This document shows, piece after piece, positions 13,409-34,798 of a DNA stretch of 64,000 bases. Position numbers and translations under genes: made by a program. The stretch comes from Setaria digitata (Eukaryota; Nematoda; Chromadorea; Rhabditida; Setariidae): NCBI GenBank assembly GCA_003640385.1, contig RCAB01000103.1, forward strand, positions 1-64,000. Direction: 5' to 3'. The stretch's first letter is position 1. Every line of letters starts with the position of its first letter. The notes under the pieces are model-generated. The model searched no databases, had not been told where the DNA came from, and was given only the letters and a program-made list of their open reading frames with translations.

Positions 13409-16400
13409 AATGCTCCGTTCCTGGTCTAAAGGTTTAAAGCTGCTGATCTGTGATCAGCCATTCCTTGTCTTTTTAAATATTCCGAAATTCCAGACGAGGA
13501 AAAAGTTGAAGAACTGTAATGATTTTTATATCACAATGGGGAAGGGAAATGAAATGAACAAAGACGACCTTACAAATGTTTGATGAGAAAATCTCAGTTT
13601 TGCATCATACATATACACTTACCTTACTTTATATATTCCCATCACATATAAAGCTTCGATACCTTTAATCCATATGTTCATAAAATGAACAACACAATTC
13701 CTAATATTATCCAAGAGGACTAAAACCTGAACTTTGATCAGTGACCTGGAACTTGAAAATGACCGTTATCGTGCTCAAACGCTTAATTCCATCTCCGATT
13801 TGAAAAGGACAAGAAACTTCCTTTTTTTCCCCTAAGTAAATACTCAAGAATAATGAAAACTGTTGGAAATAACTTATTCTTATGTATTTTCATTCTGTTT
13901 CGGTGATTCTCCCATCTGTAATAAACACAGTGCTTTAACATTAGCTAAAGCTTTACCTAAGGAACTTAAGGACTTGAAGCTTGAGGAACGAGAAACCAAA
14001 TGATGAAGTCCTGAATGATAACCTTTCTGGAAAAATTTATGTGCTGTTATAGCTTTTCTGTTGCATAACCTAAGGCTGGACATATATCTTGCTGATCCTT
14101 CAGCTCCTACCCAAACTTTCGTCCCTCTGTTACTCGTGCAAGCATAGAAATGAGGACTGGTACTGGCAGATGATAATTACTATGGGCAGTGAGACACTAA
14201 TTCCCCCTGGCGATGGTACAGGTGTAGTACGATATTTCAACTTCAACCGGCCAATTCTGCTTATAATCAAAGTCGGGAAAAAACCTTAGATTTCTTTTTA
14301 TAACCATAACGGTATTCTGGAAAATCTGCAGCCTTTTATAACTTTTTCTCTTCTTTTTTTCTTGTCACAGGAAAAGAAGGAAATTGCTCCTCTTTGTTAA
14401 TGCTAATTTTTTTCCTGTCTTTTTAATAGAAAATTAGTACATTGTACAGACCTCGTACGGTTGTACAACAGCTGGTCTAATTTTATTTGAGAATGCTTGT
14501 GACATTATTGCGGAAAACTGGTAAATCCATTACTGAAGGCTGCCTCGTCGAAAACCTTTTCAGTTCTTATGTTCCTTCGATTACTTGAAATTCCATCATT
14601 TTTTTTTTTTTTTGTCTTTAGCAAACAGTTGCAACTACCATTCTTAAACTCCAGGAATAGTTGAAAGATTCTCAGGTTATTTAACTAAGGTATGACGTTC
14701 ACATGCTTCAAGAGATAAAAACAGTTAAGTCACCATTATCAACAAACATAATCTAAAGAGAATATACACAATTGTTTCGAAAAGCTTGGAGGGTTAAGTA
14801 ACTGCTTGCTTATCATCAATGCTCAGGTATTTTAGACCGTCAAGTTGATATTAATTTTGGATAAGATCAATATATTATTACTCAGATAAGGTGTGATACT
14901 TTGCTACCGTTGGTAGAGAAACTACATAAGTAATTAAAATATAACCAGGAAAACATGCAATATTTTATTCTTAATATATTCTTAATAGAAGGCCTAGTAT
15001 TTTCTTGGAAAATGTGGGATCAGGATTACTCACTTTTGAAGTTTTGTTTCCTTCTCTTGAATAAAACTAGAAATCTTTTATTTTTTATACGCAGGTATTT
15101 TATACATAAATGTAATTCACTTATTTCTGTCAACTTGTAGGATGATTTGCTAATTCTTTACCTATTTTCAATGTAGGTGCACAGCTTTATAATTATTTTG
15201 GTTACAGCGTGTTTCGCCCTATTGTTTCGCCGAATCGCTACTTTCTATTCAATTTACCAATCCTACAAATTCCTATAGTTTTCTTTTTGTATCCTCCCAT
15301 CTTTCTATTCATCTGTAAGTTATTGTTTCATAAATGTCACACCGAACTTTCTTCTTTTCTTCTGTTTGAATTCACTTTTTTTGGAGGAATGAAATTTTTC
15401 ACAATATCGATTCGGCCGCACATGAAAAATACTGCATTATCGCTAACCCTGGAGTCCATTCACAAATGTTGCCAACTGAATTGCTACTGTTAATAAATAT
15501 TTGTGTCCAATGCTTTACTTAACACTTCAAAAGTCCTGCTTGTTACTGCGTCGTTCCAGTTCTTTTATTTTGTTGATGAATGAATAAATGAGATCAGTGA
15601 GAACTTTCCAATATCTTTTAGCACACATTCATCATCTGAAGTTATTTTTTCGATCCAAAAGTTTTTCAAAGAACCTTAGGCTGTAATTGCCGTTTCAAAT
15701 TTTCACTTCTTCGATGTACGGAAATTGTAAAAAAAAAATTTAGCAGTTGAGGGTAGAAATACCTAAGAAGCACCGCTATTGCAACAAACAAGAATGATCC
15801 TTTGAAAAATACCTGTTTAGTTGTCCTCCAACAAAAGCAATTGTTTCCTAACATACCACGGAATTTCTATCTTCCCAATTCCATTTATCTTGTTTTTTTT
15901 CTAGTTCATTTTTATACTTTGAGCAGCGCTTTACACTGTGTTTTCGTTTGAGGAAGTTTTTTTTTTTCTTTTTTTAAGAAATTTGAGAAGAAAGGGGGAC
16001 TACTCCGAAAACATTCTTGGTTCCTTATCTTATTTAAAACTTTAGTGAACATCATTTCCGGATCTGAAACTCTGAATGCTAATTTTTTGAATCTGATATC
16101 GTTCCGTTCAATGGTTTCACTGATTCATTGCCTAAATAAAACAACATAGTCGGTTGATAATGGTTACAATCATCAAATTTTGGAAAGAAGTTCTGTAAAA
16201 AACTTCTTTGCGCATGATGTGTTCATTGTTTCACTACGTTTCACCAGCATCATTTTTAACTAAAATTGAAGAGTTCTCTTCTCAGCCTCCGTGTTTCCCT
16301 TCCCCTACCCTTCTCGAAATATTTTATGGTAAACTGCAGCAGACCTGAGTCACCTTATTCCGTTAACTCCGCTTATTTTCATTAAGTAAATTACTCATTT

Positions 16401-16901
16401 AGTTTGTATCACCTACCAATCAGTGGACATGAAGGGACACATTTTTATTGGTATTGTCATTATCTATTATGTAATGAATTAAGTATTGCTATAATTTGCA
16501 GTGAGTCACTTCAATTATCGCTTATTGTTTTCGTGGTAAGTCGAAAATTAACAGTAGTTGATCTGGATATTAATAAGTCTTTGCTGTAAGATACTCGTCA
16601 TGATTTATAGTTTTCTTTTTTTTTTTTTTTTTTTCTTATAGGAATTTCAAAACTGTCTTCTATTTTCAACCGGAAAAAGTGTTAAAGTGAAGAAAGCAAG
16701 ATATTGGTAAGAGAGAAAATGCTCTTATAAGAAAAGAGGTGTTGGGTAGTGAAATTAGCTCAACTCATCCATAACACATTGTTCGAGACAGCGAGACTCT
16801 ATTTTAGTCTCTTGTTAAGCCTAACAATTATGCTAATTGTTAATGGTTTGTACGTGTTTGGGTATTTGTGTCTATTTGATATGTTTGTATGTATGTAGTT
16901 T

Positions 16902-16924
16902 TATATATATATATATATATATAT
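16902..16924. repeat. (AT)n microsatellite
   Basis: Alternating AT tract inside non-coding sequence. It encodes the artificial YIYIYI run of a spurious open frame. Confidence 0.9.
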
Positions 16925-17832
16925 CCGTCGCTACACAAACCTTAGCATCTTTCAGAGTGTTCTTTAGCAAAGCTTCTTTTAGTATGAAATTGTTAGGAAT
17001 GCATAATATAATATTACTTTGAAAGGTGCGACAAGAATTAAATTTTTATTACTGTTATTACTAGTCGTTAGCTGCCACAAATTACGAGTGGCTTTAGTGA
17101 CAAGTTGTTTTAATCACTGAACATTATTAATTGTTCTTACCACAATATTGTAAGAAAATATTTTGGTCTGTAGTCCATCGATTGAATGTTAGTAGTAGTT
17201 GGTGATATTTTTGTCTCTAGTGCGTATCATCTAATTATGGGCATAAATTTCTATTTCTAATTCATTTGTGAAATAGAAGTATTAGCCGATGAAGATTGGT
17301 GATGGCTATTATCTGACACTTCCTATATCGCTGACAGAAAATAAGATGAGTCTAGGTGATAACAGCTATAACAACAGCAAGAAAGATAATGGCCTATCGA
17401 TGAAGAGAGACTGATGAATGATTTGATAAGCATGTATTTCAATTAGCTGAACATTATGATGTTTTAATTGGCTTCACATGCACATGCACACATACCCTTT
17501 AGGTTGTCCATATACGTACCACTGTGCAGCCCGATAACATTCTCCATCTCCTGCACAATGATTTTTATTACCGCATTTTTGTAGTTTCTCTAATTATTCA
17601 ATAGAAAGGTATGAAAAGCAATTATTACATTATGAGTAGAACTATAGTTATTAGTCATTGAGTGTGTGCTCTATCTCTGTATATCTACATTTTCTCCCCA
17701 TTCCTCTCATCGTTTAACATTTCCATTTAAAATTCTTGTCTATATTTGTACTTTTAAATATTTTCATTTTCAAGTAGTTAAAATTTGACCTCAAAATGTT
17801 AGCTGAAAAAAAACGCGACATTTCCATTACAG

Positions 17833-17892
17833 TGCAGAGAAATACAGGTGGATTCAGAAGGAAAATTCTTAAAATTTGGTTTTCCTCTGCAG
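17833..17892 (+). CDS. Orphan candidate exon of 60 nt, unidentified
   Basis: Bounded by a good acceptor (TTTCCATTACAG) and a good donor (CTGCAG then GTAAAG). The length is a multiple of three and the exon reads open in phase 0 as CREIQVDSEGKFLKFGFPLQ. Its product and partner exons are unknown. It could be a cassette exon of a long transcript running through this region, or a chance splice-like interval. Confidence 0.25.
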
Positions 17893-18071
17893 GTAAAGGT
17901 GGATTTTGCCCGCTAAGTGTTTCCTGATGGTACGCGTTCGATTAATCTCCGAAGATTGCTATTTTTAGCCAAAAGAAATTCGATGGAATTTGCATATAAC
18001 TGAAAGTATGCACCTAAGATTGTATTGCAGAAATAACAAAACATTTCTTTTCACACTTGATGTGTTGACCA

Positions 18072-18123
18072 TCCGCCGTTCCTTTCTAAATGAAGGCCTG
18101 CCGCCGTTCCTTTCTAAGTGAAG
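18072..18123. repeat. Two-copy tandem repeat, 28-bp period
   Basis: CCGCCGTTCCTTTCTAA plus TGAAG occurs at 18073 and again at 18101 with a single base difference. It is a recent local duplication in non-coding sequence. Confidence 0.8.
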
Positions 18124-18785
18124 TTTGATTCTCGAAGTTTATTTTTCCGAATGATGGAGTTTCACCAGCCCATCCTTTCATGCACTGAGTGGCATAAATC
18201 GATGAAGGTGAAAGAATGGATGCCTGCTTCAACTTCATTTTTTTAAGTATTGTTGAATTAAGAAAAAGCGCCATCAGGTTGTGTGTATGATTTCTATCGC
18301 ACATCTCTAATCTCTTCCCGCCTATGTGAATTTCTGCATCCTATTTCCTTCTCTCCATCCTATCCGTATATTTATGCATCATCTAGTCTGCGAAGCTTGC
18401 TTAGTCTACCTATGCTTTAAATTTACATTAAAGTTTCGAGTTTCACCAAGTTCCAGTAGGTAGAAGTATTTAGATTTAGACCTTGCTGACCACTCGGAGA
18501 CTAGCATGTTTTGCTCCAAACAAGATTAGACGATATCTTGGATGACACATCCCGCACATTCCCGGGGAGGCGATGTTAGACTCATATAACGGGTGTGTGC
18601 CAGCAGCATCAGTGGCCTCTTCTGATTCGTGGTGCCATTATTCAATTTTAAGGCTTGTTTTTGAGGTGAACTCAGTGAACAGATAAGCAAATCAGCGTGA
18701 CACCGCATGACAACTAATGCAACCGTCTGAGCCTGGTCTGTTCTACCTCTTAGCTCTCTTTTCCTCATCCTTTCTCCGTTCGCAG

Positions 18786-18821
18786 TTTACGGCCCAGCAA
18801 ATGGAAAAGCTGCTATTCTTG
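18786..18821 (+). CDS. Orphan candidate micro-exon of 36 nt, possibly an upstream SoxD exon
   Basis: A long pyrimidine tract ending in TTCGCAG precedes it and a perfect GTGAGT donor follows. In phase 0 it reads FTAQQMEKLLFL. SoxD exon 1 (24951) and exon 2 (25240) both begin in phase 0, so this exon could be spliced in frame to either. Joined to exon 2 it would extend a helical, Gln/Glu-rich stretch (QEEIAKEQNMM). The phase compatibility is seen directly; membership in the SoxD transcript is inference. Confidence 0.3.
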
Positions 18822-21800
18822 GTGAGTGAGTAAATGAATGCCGCTTAATGGAATTTTATTGGGAATTGTCTTAGGACTCAAGACAAGGCACGGCTGATCG
18901 AGTGCGACAAGACTCACAGACCGGCCTGACCGGCCATATATGCCCACCATGCAAATTTTTATTATTGGCTAAAGCCAAACAAACTCTTCGACATATACAC
19001 ACATGCACATGCGTACGAACACATACACATCAACAAGCGCAACAGGCCAGCTCACCTTCCGCTGCTGACGCTGCTCAGAAGAGTCTTTTTTCTACCCGTT
19101 TTCCTCTTCCTCACCGGTTAATTTTAATCTGCTCCGCTTTCTAGAAACGCTTCACCCCTAGGTATAACTGAAATACTTCCTGAATTTGGTTTTGCATTTC
19201 AGTATACTTTTGTATCTGCGAAGTAATCATTTCCAAGTTTGTATTAGGAAGATCCTTTGGAAGTTTTCTTTCTCCTTCTTGTCTACTAACTTCACTGTAA
19301 AATATTTTAAAATTTCACCTTAGTTTAGTTGGGATATTTTTTTCAAAATTTTTCTTCCTCTTTCTGGAATTCGAAATCTCCATAATGTTTTTTTTTTTTG
19401 TCTTTTTTCAGAATTACTGCTTTTCCAATATGCATTTAATTATCGATTGCTTGAAATTTTGAAATGTAATAAAATTAAGGAGTGAGTTGCCACATTAATT
19501 CGTAACTAACTTCTTTCTTTCTTTTATTTCTTCCCAAAGAGCACATTTATCGCTGGCAGTATTTACTTCAAAATCATTGAAATTATATTTATAAAATGAA
19601 CAGAGCGTTTTGTGGGAACGGTCTTTGAATTAAGGCAATGGGGGATAAATTAAGAGAAAGTTTCTTCGGAGTGAACTGTGCTGTGCTATCCTCCCTTTGG
19701 AGCTCAGTTGACAGAGTGAGGAAACAAAAATTAGGAGAGCTGATGTCGTCTTTTGCACTCTGTACTGGAATGATGTATTCGAGGGATCCTGGTGGTTCCA
19801 AAATTTCTCTAATTCTCAATATTTTTGGAATTTTCAAACAGAAGTATTATTCTGGTGCACAATAGCAATTCGAATTTGTATCCTCTGCTCAGTCATGGAA
19901 GTACCATAGGGTTCTGAGCAACTGTTAGCGAGAACAATGCATGTACACAGAGATGTAGTTTATCGATAGATCCGATCAGGCTCTTTTCTAATCTGTTCTG
20001 TTCTCTTCGCCACCAATTCGGTTCTCTACATATGGTTGTATTGAAAAGACCCATGGCATCTGTAAAACTGCTCGTGTACTGTTTTTCATTTCGTCTTTAA
20101 ATCATCAGAGGGAGGCTTGGCGCCGGAGATCGATGTGATCACATCAACGGAAAACAGCATTTTTCGATTTTCTGTTTCCCAGTTAACATGATTGTATTTC
20201 GCCAGAGAAATAGAAACAAAAAACTTCATTATACCGCTCAAGAAAAATGCTATTGTGTATTGAGGATATGATGTATCATCAGTTCCGCCTTAATACGGTA
20301 TGGTACCTTGTAGAGGAGTACCATTACCGGTGAATAATGATTGAATGACAGATTGTTACAAAAACAGCCTCTTCTTCACAAAATCCTGAACTAATTTAGC
20401 CACCATATTATGTTTATGTCTGCTCATTTTCTTCGGAAAAGTTTTGGAGGTTCTCTAGATGAAGGGTATGAAGATCGAAGGGAAGAGATCATCGAGAAGA
20501 AAGAATAGAGTAAAGATGATCCATGAACTATGTCATATTATGATCAACTTTTTGAAATTCCAAAAATGTTGTGGATTGTTGATATGGTGTGAGGTACCTT
20601 AAGGACAATTGTTCTTGGCTGGACGAGGCAATGTAATAAGCAGCAGTGCAAAGAAGATAAGGTCGAAGGGTGGGGAAGGGCGTTTTGAAAAGTATGCGAA
20701 AGTGATTAATTAGCGAGAATTAGGGATTGTTAGAAATGTGGAACACCTCGTGTTTTATCATCAATTCACCAAAAGTTGTGCCCGTCCCAAACATCTGAAT
20801 TTCCAATTCCCTGCCCCTCTTAAAGCTATACATAAACTAAGCATTGTTGCTCCTCTTCCCTTTACCCCTTACAAACAGACCCTTGTTTAATCGGCCATTC
20901 ATCCAAAGCCCGACCAAAACAATGAATACATCATTTGTTCCTCCACTGCTCCTACCAATCTCAATCACCTACACTCAATCTTCCCTTTCACAATTCAATG
21001 GAACTTAATTCTATTCATATTCTAGGTTGGCCAAGTGAGTATGTGAATGTGCCTTTGAAGACTAGGAACTGTTGAACTTCTCAGCGCAAGTCAACCTTTT
21101 CTGAAGCATTTGGCTAACTAAGCACAATCTACTCCTATCTTTTCTTGGGTGGGTCCAAAAATCAGTTCAGCCTTGTAATATTAATCTAATCCAGAAATAC
21201 TGAAAATAGTATTGGCTGCAATTTGAAAAACTGAAAGACTTTTTTCCTCATAATGGAAATATGAACTGTATTTGTTAGAAGTTATAGAAGACCTCATTTT
21301 TGAACTTTTGAATTAACACTTACTCAACTGATTGAAGACTTTAATGTAGTTAATTTTCTTACTCTAATATTATGCACAGGTTATCACACCTCATCTTCAT
21401 AAAAATTTTTCTGAATTAAAAAGTAATTGTTTTAGTACTAGAAATAGATCATAACATTTATTAAAAATATCCTGTAGACTTCTAGATACCACTATTTTAG
21501 AAAAATTTTAAAAAAACTGGAAACTTCTGTGTAGAAAACACACGAAATTTAGAATGCAGGAATGAGTTATTCATAAAAGTTTCCTAATTTAATTAGTTTC
21601 GGAACTTTCCTCCTTTTGGTTTTCTTCAGGTACACTGTTGTATAATTCGGTGAAAAGGTTCTGACTCGATATTACGTTTTTCATTTTCCAACTTTTCATT
21701 CTTTTTATCGAGGATTGACAAAACTAACATGATGGAACATACCGCGAAAGTGAGAAAGCAGTGCTTTTGTTTGCCGCTCAAAGAGTTGTTTAACTTGAAG

Positions 21801-24800
21801 TACCATTAAATCCATCTCATCAGCTTCTGTCGGACAGCCGTGCTTTAATTAACAAAGTGGTTCTCTTCAGTCTATCTGATGATCCCGACTTTAAACTATG
21901 TAACGCTTAGAAACTACGCAATGTAATACCAGATGAATATCTCCTTGGCATGTTTCGTTATACTGTATCAGATATTTGTTCAGGTAACTCTGGAATCCTT
22001 GACTTTGAACCAGATTAGGACGAAGTGCTAATTCTCATTTTCTGCATTTAATTTTTGAAAGCGTTTGACTTTTGCTATGTTATGTATTGACAACTGAAAC
22101 AAATCGTTTCTTAACAGTTCTGCGATAAAATTAAAGCCAACAGGAAAGGAATAAATATAAATTGGTATGGGACAAGAATAAAATGAAAAGAATAAGAAGA
22201 GAAGATATTTTATATCAAATCATCGGTACCAACGATAGTGAAATCGAGTTTTTCAAAGAAGTGCTGAACATGATTAACACGATAATGGACAACACCGCCT
22301 TTATTGTATCCAGCTTTTTATTTCTCAATATGATTTTAATAAAATACCATTTGAACATGCACGGTGCGCTTTGCGTTGCATTCATTACAGCTAGCAGCTA
22401 TACACGCCAACAGAGAGTGACTTGTTAAAATTCTGTTTCGTTCAGTTCTGACCTCTGAAACTCATTTTGCTTCTAAAAATATTAGGTTAATGAGGAGGAT
22501 TTTAATTATTGTAGTGCTAAAAATTTTTCCGGTACGCAGTATAAACTTTCGATCCTTTCATTTTTGATGTCTTTTCCTTTTTAGTGTTTGAAATTTTTTT
22601 TTCCGTCAATCCTTTCATTGCGTCAGTTGATAAATTACCAGTAATAGAAGTTATGCTTTTTCATTACCGCATGAGTCTTTTTGGTCAACGTTTGGTGCAG
22701 GGTTTAGATATTTAACATTATTAGGGGAAAGTGAATTCAGAAAATAGTATATTCTTCGGTTGTGCTGATTTCTGTGGTTTTATATGATGTCTCCGGAATT
22801 TGACTGTTAAACGAATAGCTATTTTCAGTGTAGACGGACAAAACAGTGCAAGCGTTTTATGCATAATCCGAAAGAGATGGAGTTGGGAAATTTTGCGATA
22901 AAGCTAGAATAACTCATATGTATTGGAGTGGCGCTTCTGGGTCCTGTAATACATAAGCATTTGGCGGGATAGTACCAGAATGTGCTTTGAATCTCTCCTG
23001 GTTGGCTTCAGTTTACTTCGTATTCACTTGCTGTTGCAGAGGAAATTGAGAACTGGCAGACATTAGGATAGCATTTGATTAATAAAAATCCGATTTCTTA
23101 TTTTTTTTTTAGATTCTCGAAGTGGAAACTTATTGGAAATGATCAAACACCACATTCCTACTTCTAGATTCTGAGCTGAGCTAACTGTTCAGTTCATTCA
23201 GACTCATTCGAATTCTAATCTCTTATTTGTAACTCTACATATCGAAACTCAAAATTACTGTGTATTTAGGCTCTAACAAACTTCTGACAGTTTTTCTATT
23301 TCTTTATTTTTTCAGTTCCCAACCTGGAATTTTTTTGACATGTTTCTTTTTCCTCTTTTCAGTTTGCCTTAATTTTTTTTTTCCAGCAGCTCTCCATTCG
23401 TCTCTTGTATAACAGCATGTTTTCTCTACTACTGTCTGGATTTACTTTGAAAATTTTAGAAATTATTGCAGACTGGAGAACGTTCCAATTGTTTATTGTT
23501 GGGAAGTTAAGTTTCGTAATTATTCTCTTTATTCGTTGATAATTCAAGGATCAATTTGTCTAGGAGTGAATGATAATGAATAGCATAATCTTGAAGATAT
23601 AGGAAATTAATATTTAGTATTTTTTACACAAATATAAATCATAAAGGTTGACTTGATTTTATCGATAATTATCATAAATGATTAATTTGTTCGAATTATC
23701 GCGTGACATCAAGACTGTTGATTGTGCATTCAGGAGAGAGGAAGGAAGGAGGTAATTCCAAGTAACGACGTAAACCGATGGTTGCACTACACGCTTCCAT
23801 ATGAATCCTGGAAATCCAGGATGAGAGTGTTTATGTTATGAACAGAGAGTTAGATGTAATGGTAATACGTTCGTTCTTGGAGAATAGTTGATGAAGTTAT
23901 AAATAAAATGGATGACTGCTTATGAAGGTGTACGGTGCCTCCTCGGTATCTTTCTAGATGAATCCATTGCGTGTCACCTCAACATCCGGTAACAAGTGCT
24001 CAATTGCCATTAGCCTAATGCTTTTTCCTGTTCAGTCCTACCCCTCTTCTCCTTCTCATCTTCATTACCACTTTATTCCTTCACTTTCTTTTTACTTACG
24101 AGATTAACATCCGTTTACCGCATATCGGTTAACTCATCTCAGTTTCGCTCCCTCATTATTATCTATTTCCTCTCGTGAACTTTGTCAGTTTGTTTGGCTT
24201 TGAACTCCACTAGTCTTTTTGTTCGGCTTTCCAAGAAAGAACTTCCATTATTTCCATCCTCACGATGATAGCCCTATTAATTCTTCATGACTGTGATCCT
24301 TTCTTATTTCAACTCCATGACAAAAGCTTCTTATGATCTTATTTAAAGTTCTTGATTTTTTTCTTTTGCGAGGTGTAATTTTCCTATGCCTTGATTTTTT
24401 CTTATCGTTAAGAGGGAGCTTGGCTGTCCATAAATTCTCAATACAGTGCACAATCCTGAACTCTCCTTCACTTCTCTTTGAACCTTTCTCTGGGTACGGA
24501 ATCACGATTTGCAAAAACAATGAAAATAACTTACATCTTGCTCTGTATTAAGTTACAGAAACTCCAATTTTATATATATACATATATATGCATATATTAA
24601 ACGTAGTTCAAATGTTGAGTATTCTAACTTCATTCTCTAAGATTTTATCTTAGTTCACTCCTTTTAAAATCCTTCCTTTCCAAACATCCGAAATAACTGA
24701 AAGATTATTTATCTTTGTTTACTGGCAGTTAAATGATGAAGTGAATTCGAATTTTTAATACGACTGCATAATTAAAAGCATTTGTTATTATCGTTAAATT

Positions 24801-24939
24801 GATATGAAGCTTTGGTAAAAACGTTAACAGCTATTCAGTTCCGAATTCGAAATATGTTTGGTAACTAAGAATATTTCAATTTTCTAAGCGCAAGATTTCG
24901 CCTCTGGAAAGGAAAATTTTGATTTTCTGTTATAAAAAA

Positions 24940-24950
24940 TTTGTTGCAAG
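24940..24950 (+). promoter_or_regulatory. Splice acceptor directly before the SoxD start codon
   Basis: TTTGTTGCAAG ends exactly at the ATG. It could accept a spliced leader or an upstream exon; the sequence alone does not decide which. Confidence 0.5.
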
Positions 24951-32846
<7,896 letters not shown>

Positions 32847-33700
32847 CACCTTCCCATCCTACTCTCTTACCGTTCCATTTTTATCCATTTTCTTATAACA
32901 TCCGAACTCTGAAGTCAGTGGCCTGTTTCGTGGCTAATTCCACTACCCCTAATGAGATGGAATTTTTTCCTCTTGAGGGGTGCTTCAAGCTGGCGAATGA
33001 GAAAAACTAATTCAGCTTCTCGCTGAATATGGGACGGTTCGAAAGATGGACAGAAGCAAACGAATAATACTACCTCTCATGTTTGAAGTGCTCTCTGCAA
33101 GGAATTTAGCAGATCTTCTAGATTTCTCCTGGTTATATGGTTCTGAAGTTTTTTGGTAAAAGAATTGTTTTATCGATACTCCAATTAATTAATGAGCAAA
33201 AAATTATTTACAAAGCACTAATCGTAAGAAAACAGTATTTACTGAGAAGCGTCTCAACTTGTTATACTGTACATACAGTGTTTGTTTACTGTTTTATCCC
33301 TACTCTCTTCGTTAATGACACCCATCCGTACTTATGTTTAAAAAATATGGTAATAGGAAAGCCATCACTTGACACAAAACATATTTTCATAATTTTTGAA
33401 AAAGCAGTAGTTCTAAATAGTTTTTTCCGTTGTATGTTAATTTCACAGTTCCTGTGTATCACTTAGCTCTGCATATCAGCAAGCATTTCATCATTTATAT
33501 CATCTCCGTTGTGATCCTAACTTCCAATTTCTTCCTTAGATTTTGATGTTTCACGTTGGCACGTACTTCATTTTCATTGTATTTTCATGCGTATAAGCCG
33601 ACATCCTTTTCATAGAAATTAATTTAGACCTATAATCGTTTCGTTGACCTATTTTTCCCACCTAGTCTTTCTAACTGTATATTTTTTTTTATATTAAAGA

Positions 33701-33706
33701 AATAAA
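33701..33706 (+). terminator. Candidate polyadenylation signal of the SoxD gene
   Basis: AATAAA about 855 bases after the stop codon, preceded by a T-rich stretch. Confidence 0.5.
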
Positions 33707-34205
33707 GTATAATTACAGATTCTCAAAAACTATGTTCTCTAATCCGTTCTTGTTGTAGTCTGAGGGCAAGAAATCTTGGTGACAGTTTTGAGCTTAGCTA
33801 CTGCCATAAACAAATATGACTTTGGAGACTCTACATTGGTAAACATGAATCCATACTGTTCAGAGCATTAAAACATAAGTGAATTAAGTAACACTCGCTG
33901 ACGAGAACATTCAATTTTATTGTGTGAACAATAGACCAAACATTATTGTGAACCGTTGATTTGTTCACAGGCGATGCAGGGGAGTCGGTGTTTAGTAGAA
34001 AAAAGTTAGTATACAAAAAATACGGGTATTTTCCATTTTGCATGACTGAGTGGAATGGTCGTTTCCAGGCACTCAGTTCGACAGTGGGAGTTCTCACTTC
34101 CTTTCATTAAATTTCAAGGAAATTCAGGCTTGTACAAATAAATGTGAATTAAAAAAAAGCCCACAACACATGAAAAAAAATATGTTCCTGAAATACAGTA
34201 AGTTC

Positions 34206-34211
34206 TTTATT
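34206..34211 (-). terminator. Candidate polyadenylation signal of the Skeletor-like gene
   Basis: TTTATT on the + strand, i.e. AATAAA on the minus strand, about 590 bases downstream of the minus-strand stop at 34799. Confidence 0.35.
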
Positions 34212-34798
34212 TCATTGCTGATTATTGTAATCAGTAATTGTACCAAAAGTAAGGGAAACCGACTACTTTCACGAACAAGTAGTTTGTACGATTAAATAAA
34301 CATATAATGAAGAAATGTCAACTGGATCCCAGAATTTAAACTGTTAACTGGGAAAAGTGAACGGAAAACTTCAGGGACGTATTTTTGGTATCATGGCTTA
34401 TTCTAACACGTCATTAAGATTAATATTTCAACGGAACATCTGAGAAATTCAATACTTCATACCTTGATTCCCAAATGCTTTTTCATAAAGTTTCTGCGTG
34501 AAATATTCTGTCCGTATTTCGGGCACTATTATTTGCTCAAAACTCCAACTTTTTTTTAAAGTTTTGCAACTGTTTTTCATTAATTCAGGTTTGGAATACA
34601 CAGTGGATAGCATCTGAATATGAAATAAGATATTGGCTAGAGAAAAGTGTTTGGTGTCGAAATTGAGGTTTCGGTTATGAACGAGATCTGGAATCGATTT
34701 GGAATTGAATAATGGAAGACAACAGCTAAAACTTGAAAAAAAAAATGATTTACCTAAAAAAGTTCCAAGAGATCAGTCGATTAGCACCAAATATCATC

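Larger units (their letters stand above)
1..24950. other. Gene-poor upstream region (about 25 kb)
   Basis: I could assemble no complete gene here. Open frames longer than 60 codons are scattered over both strands, lack recognisable motifs and do not link into phased exons. The region holds simple repeats, a C/T-rich stretch near 12930-13080 and three short splice-bounded candidate exons on the + strand (13287-13408, 17833-17892 and 18786-18821). It lies 5' of the SoxD gene, so it may carry distal promoters, alternative first exons or enhancers of that gene. That is inference from position only. Confidence 0.5.
32847..34798. other. Convergent intergenic region with SoxD 3' UTR
   Basis: Follows the SoxD stop and the oppositely oriented stop of the DM13 gene. 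It contains a + strand AATAAA (33701-33706) and a - strand AATAAA (34206-34211), so the two transcripts appear to end about 500 bases apart. No further gene is supported. Confidence 0.6.

Noticed and set aside
22162..22428. 88-codon + strand open frame with a hydrophobic segment
   Set aside because: Starts at TTG, has no splice partners and no recognised motif.
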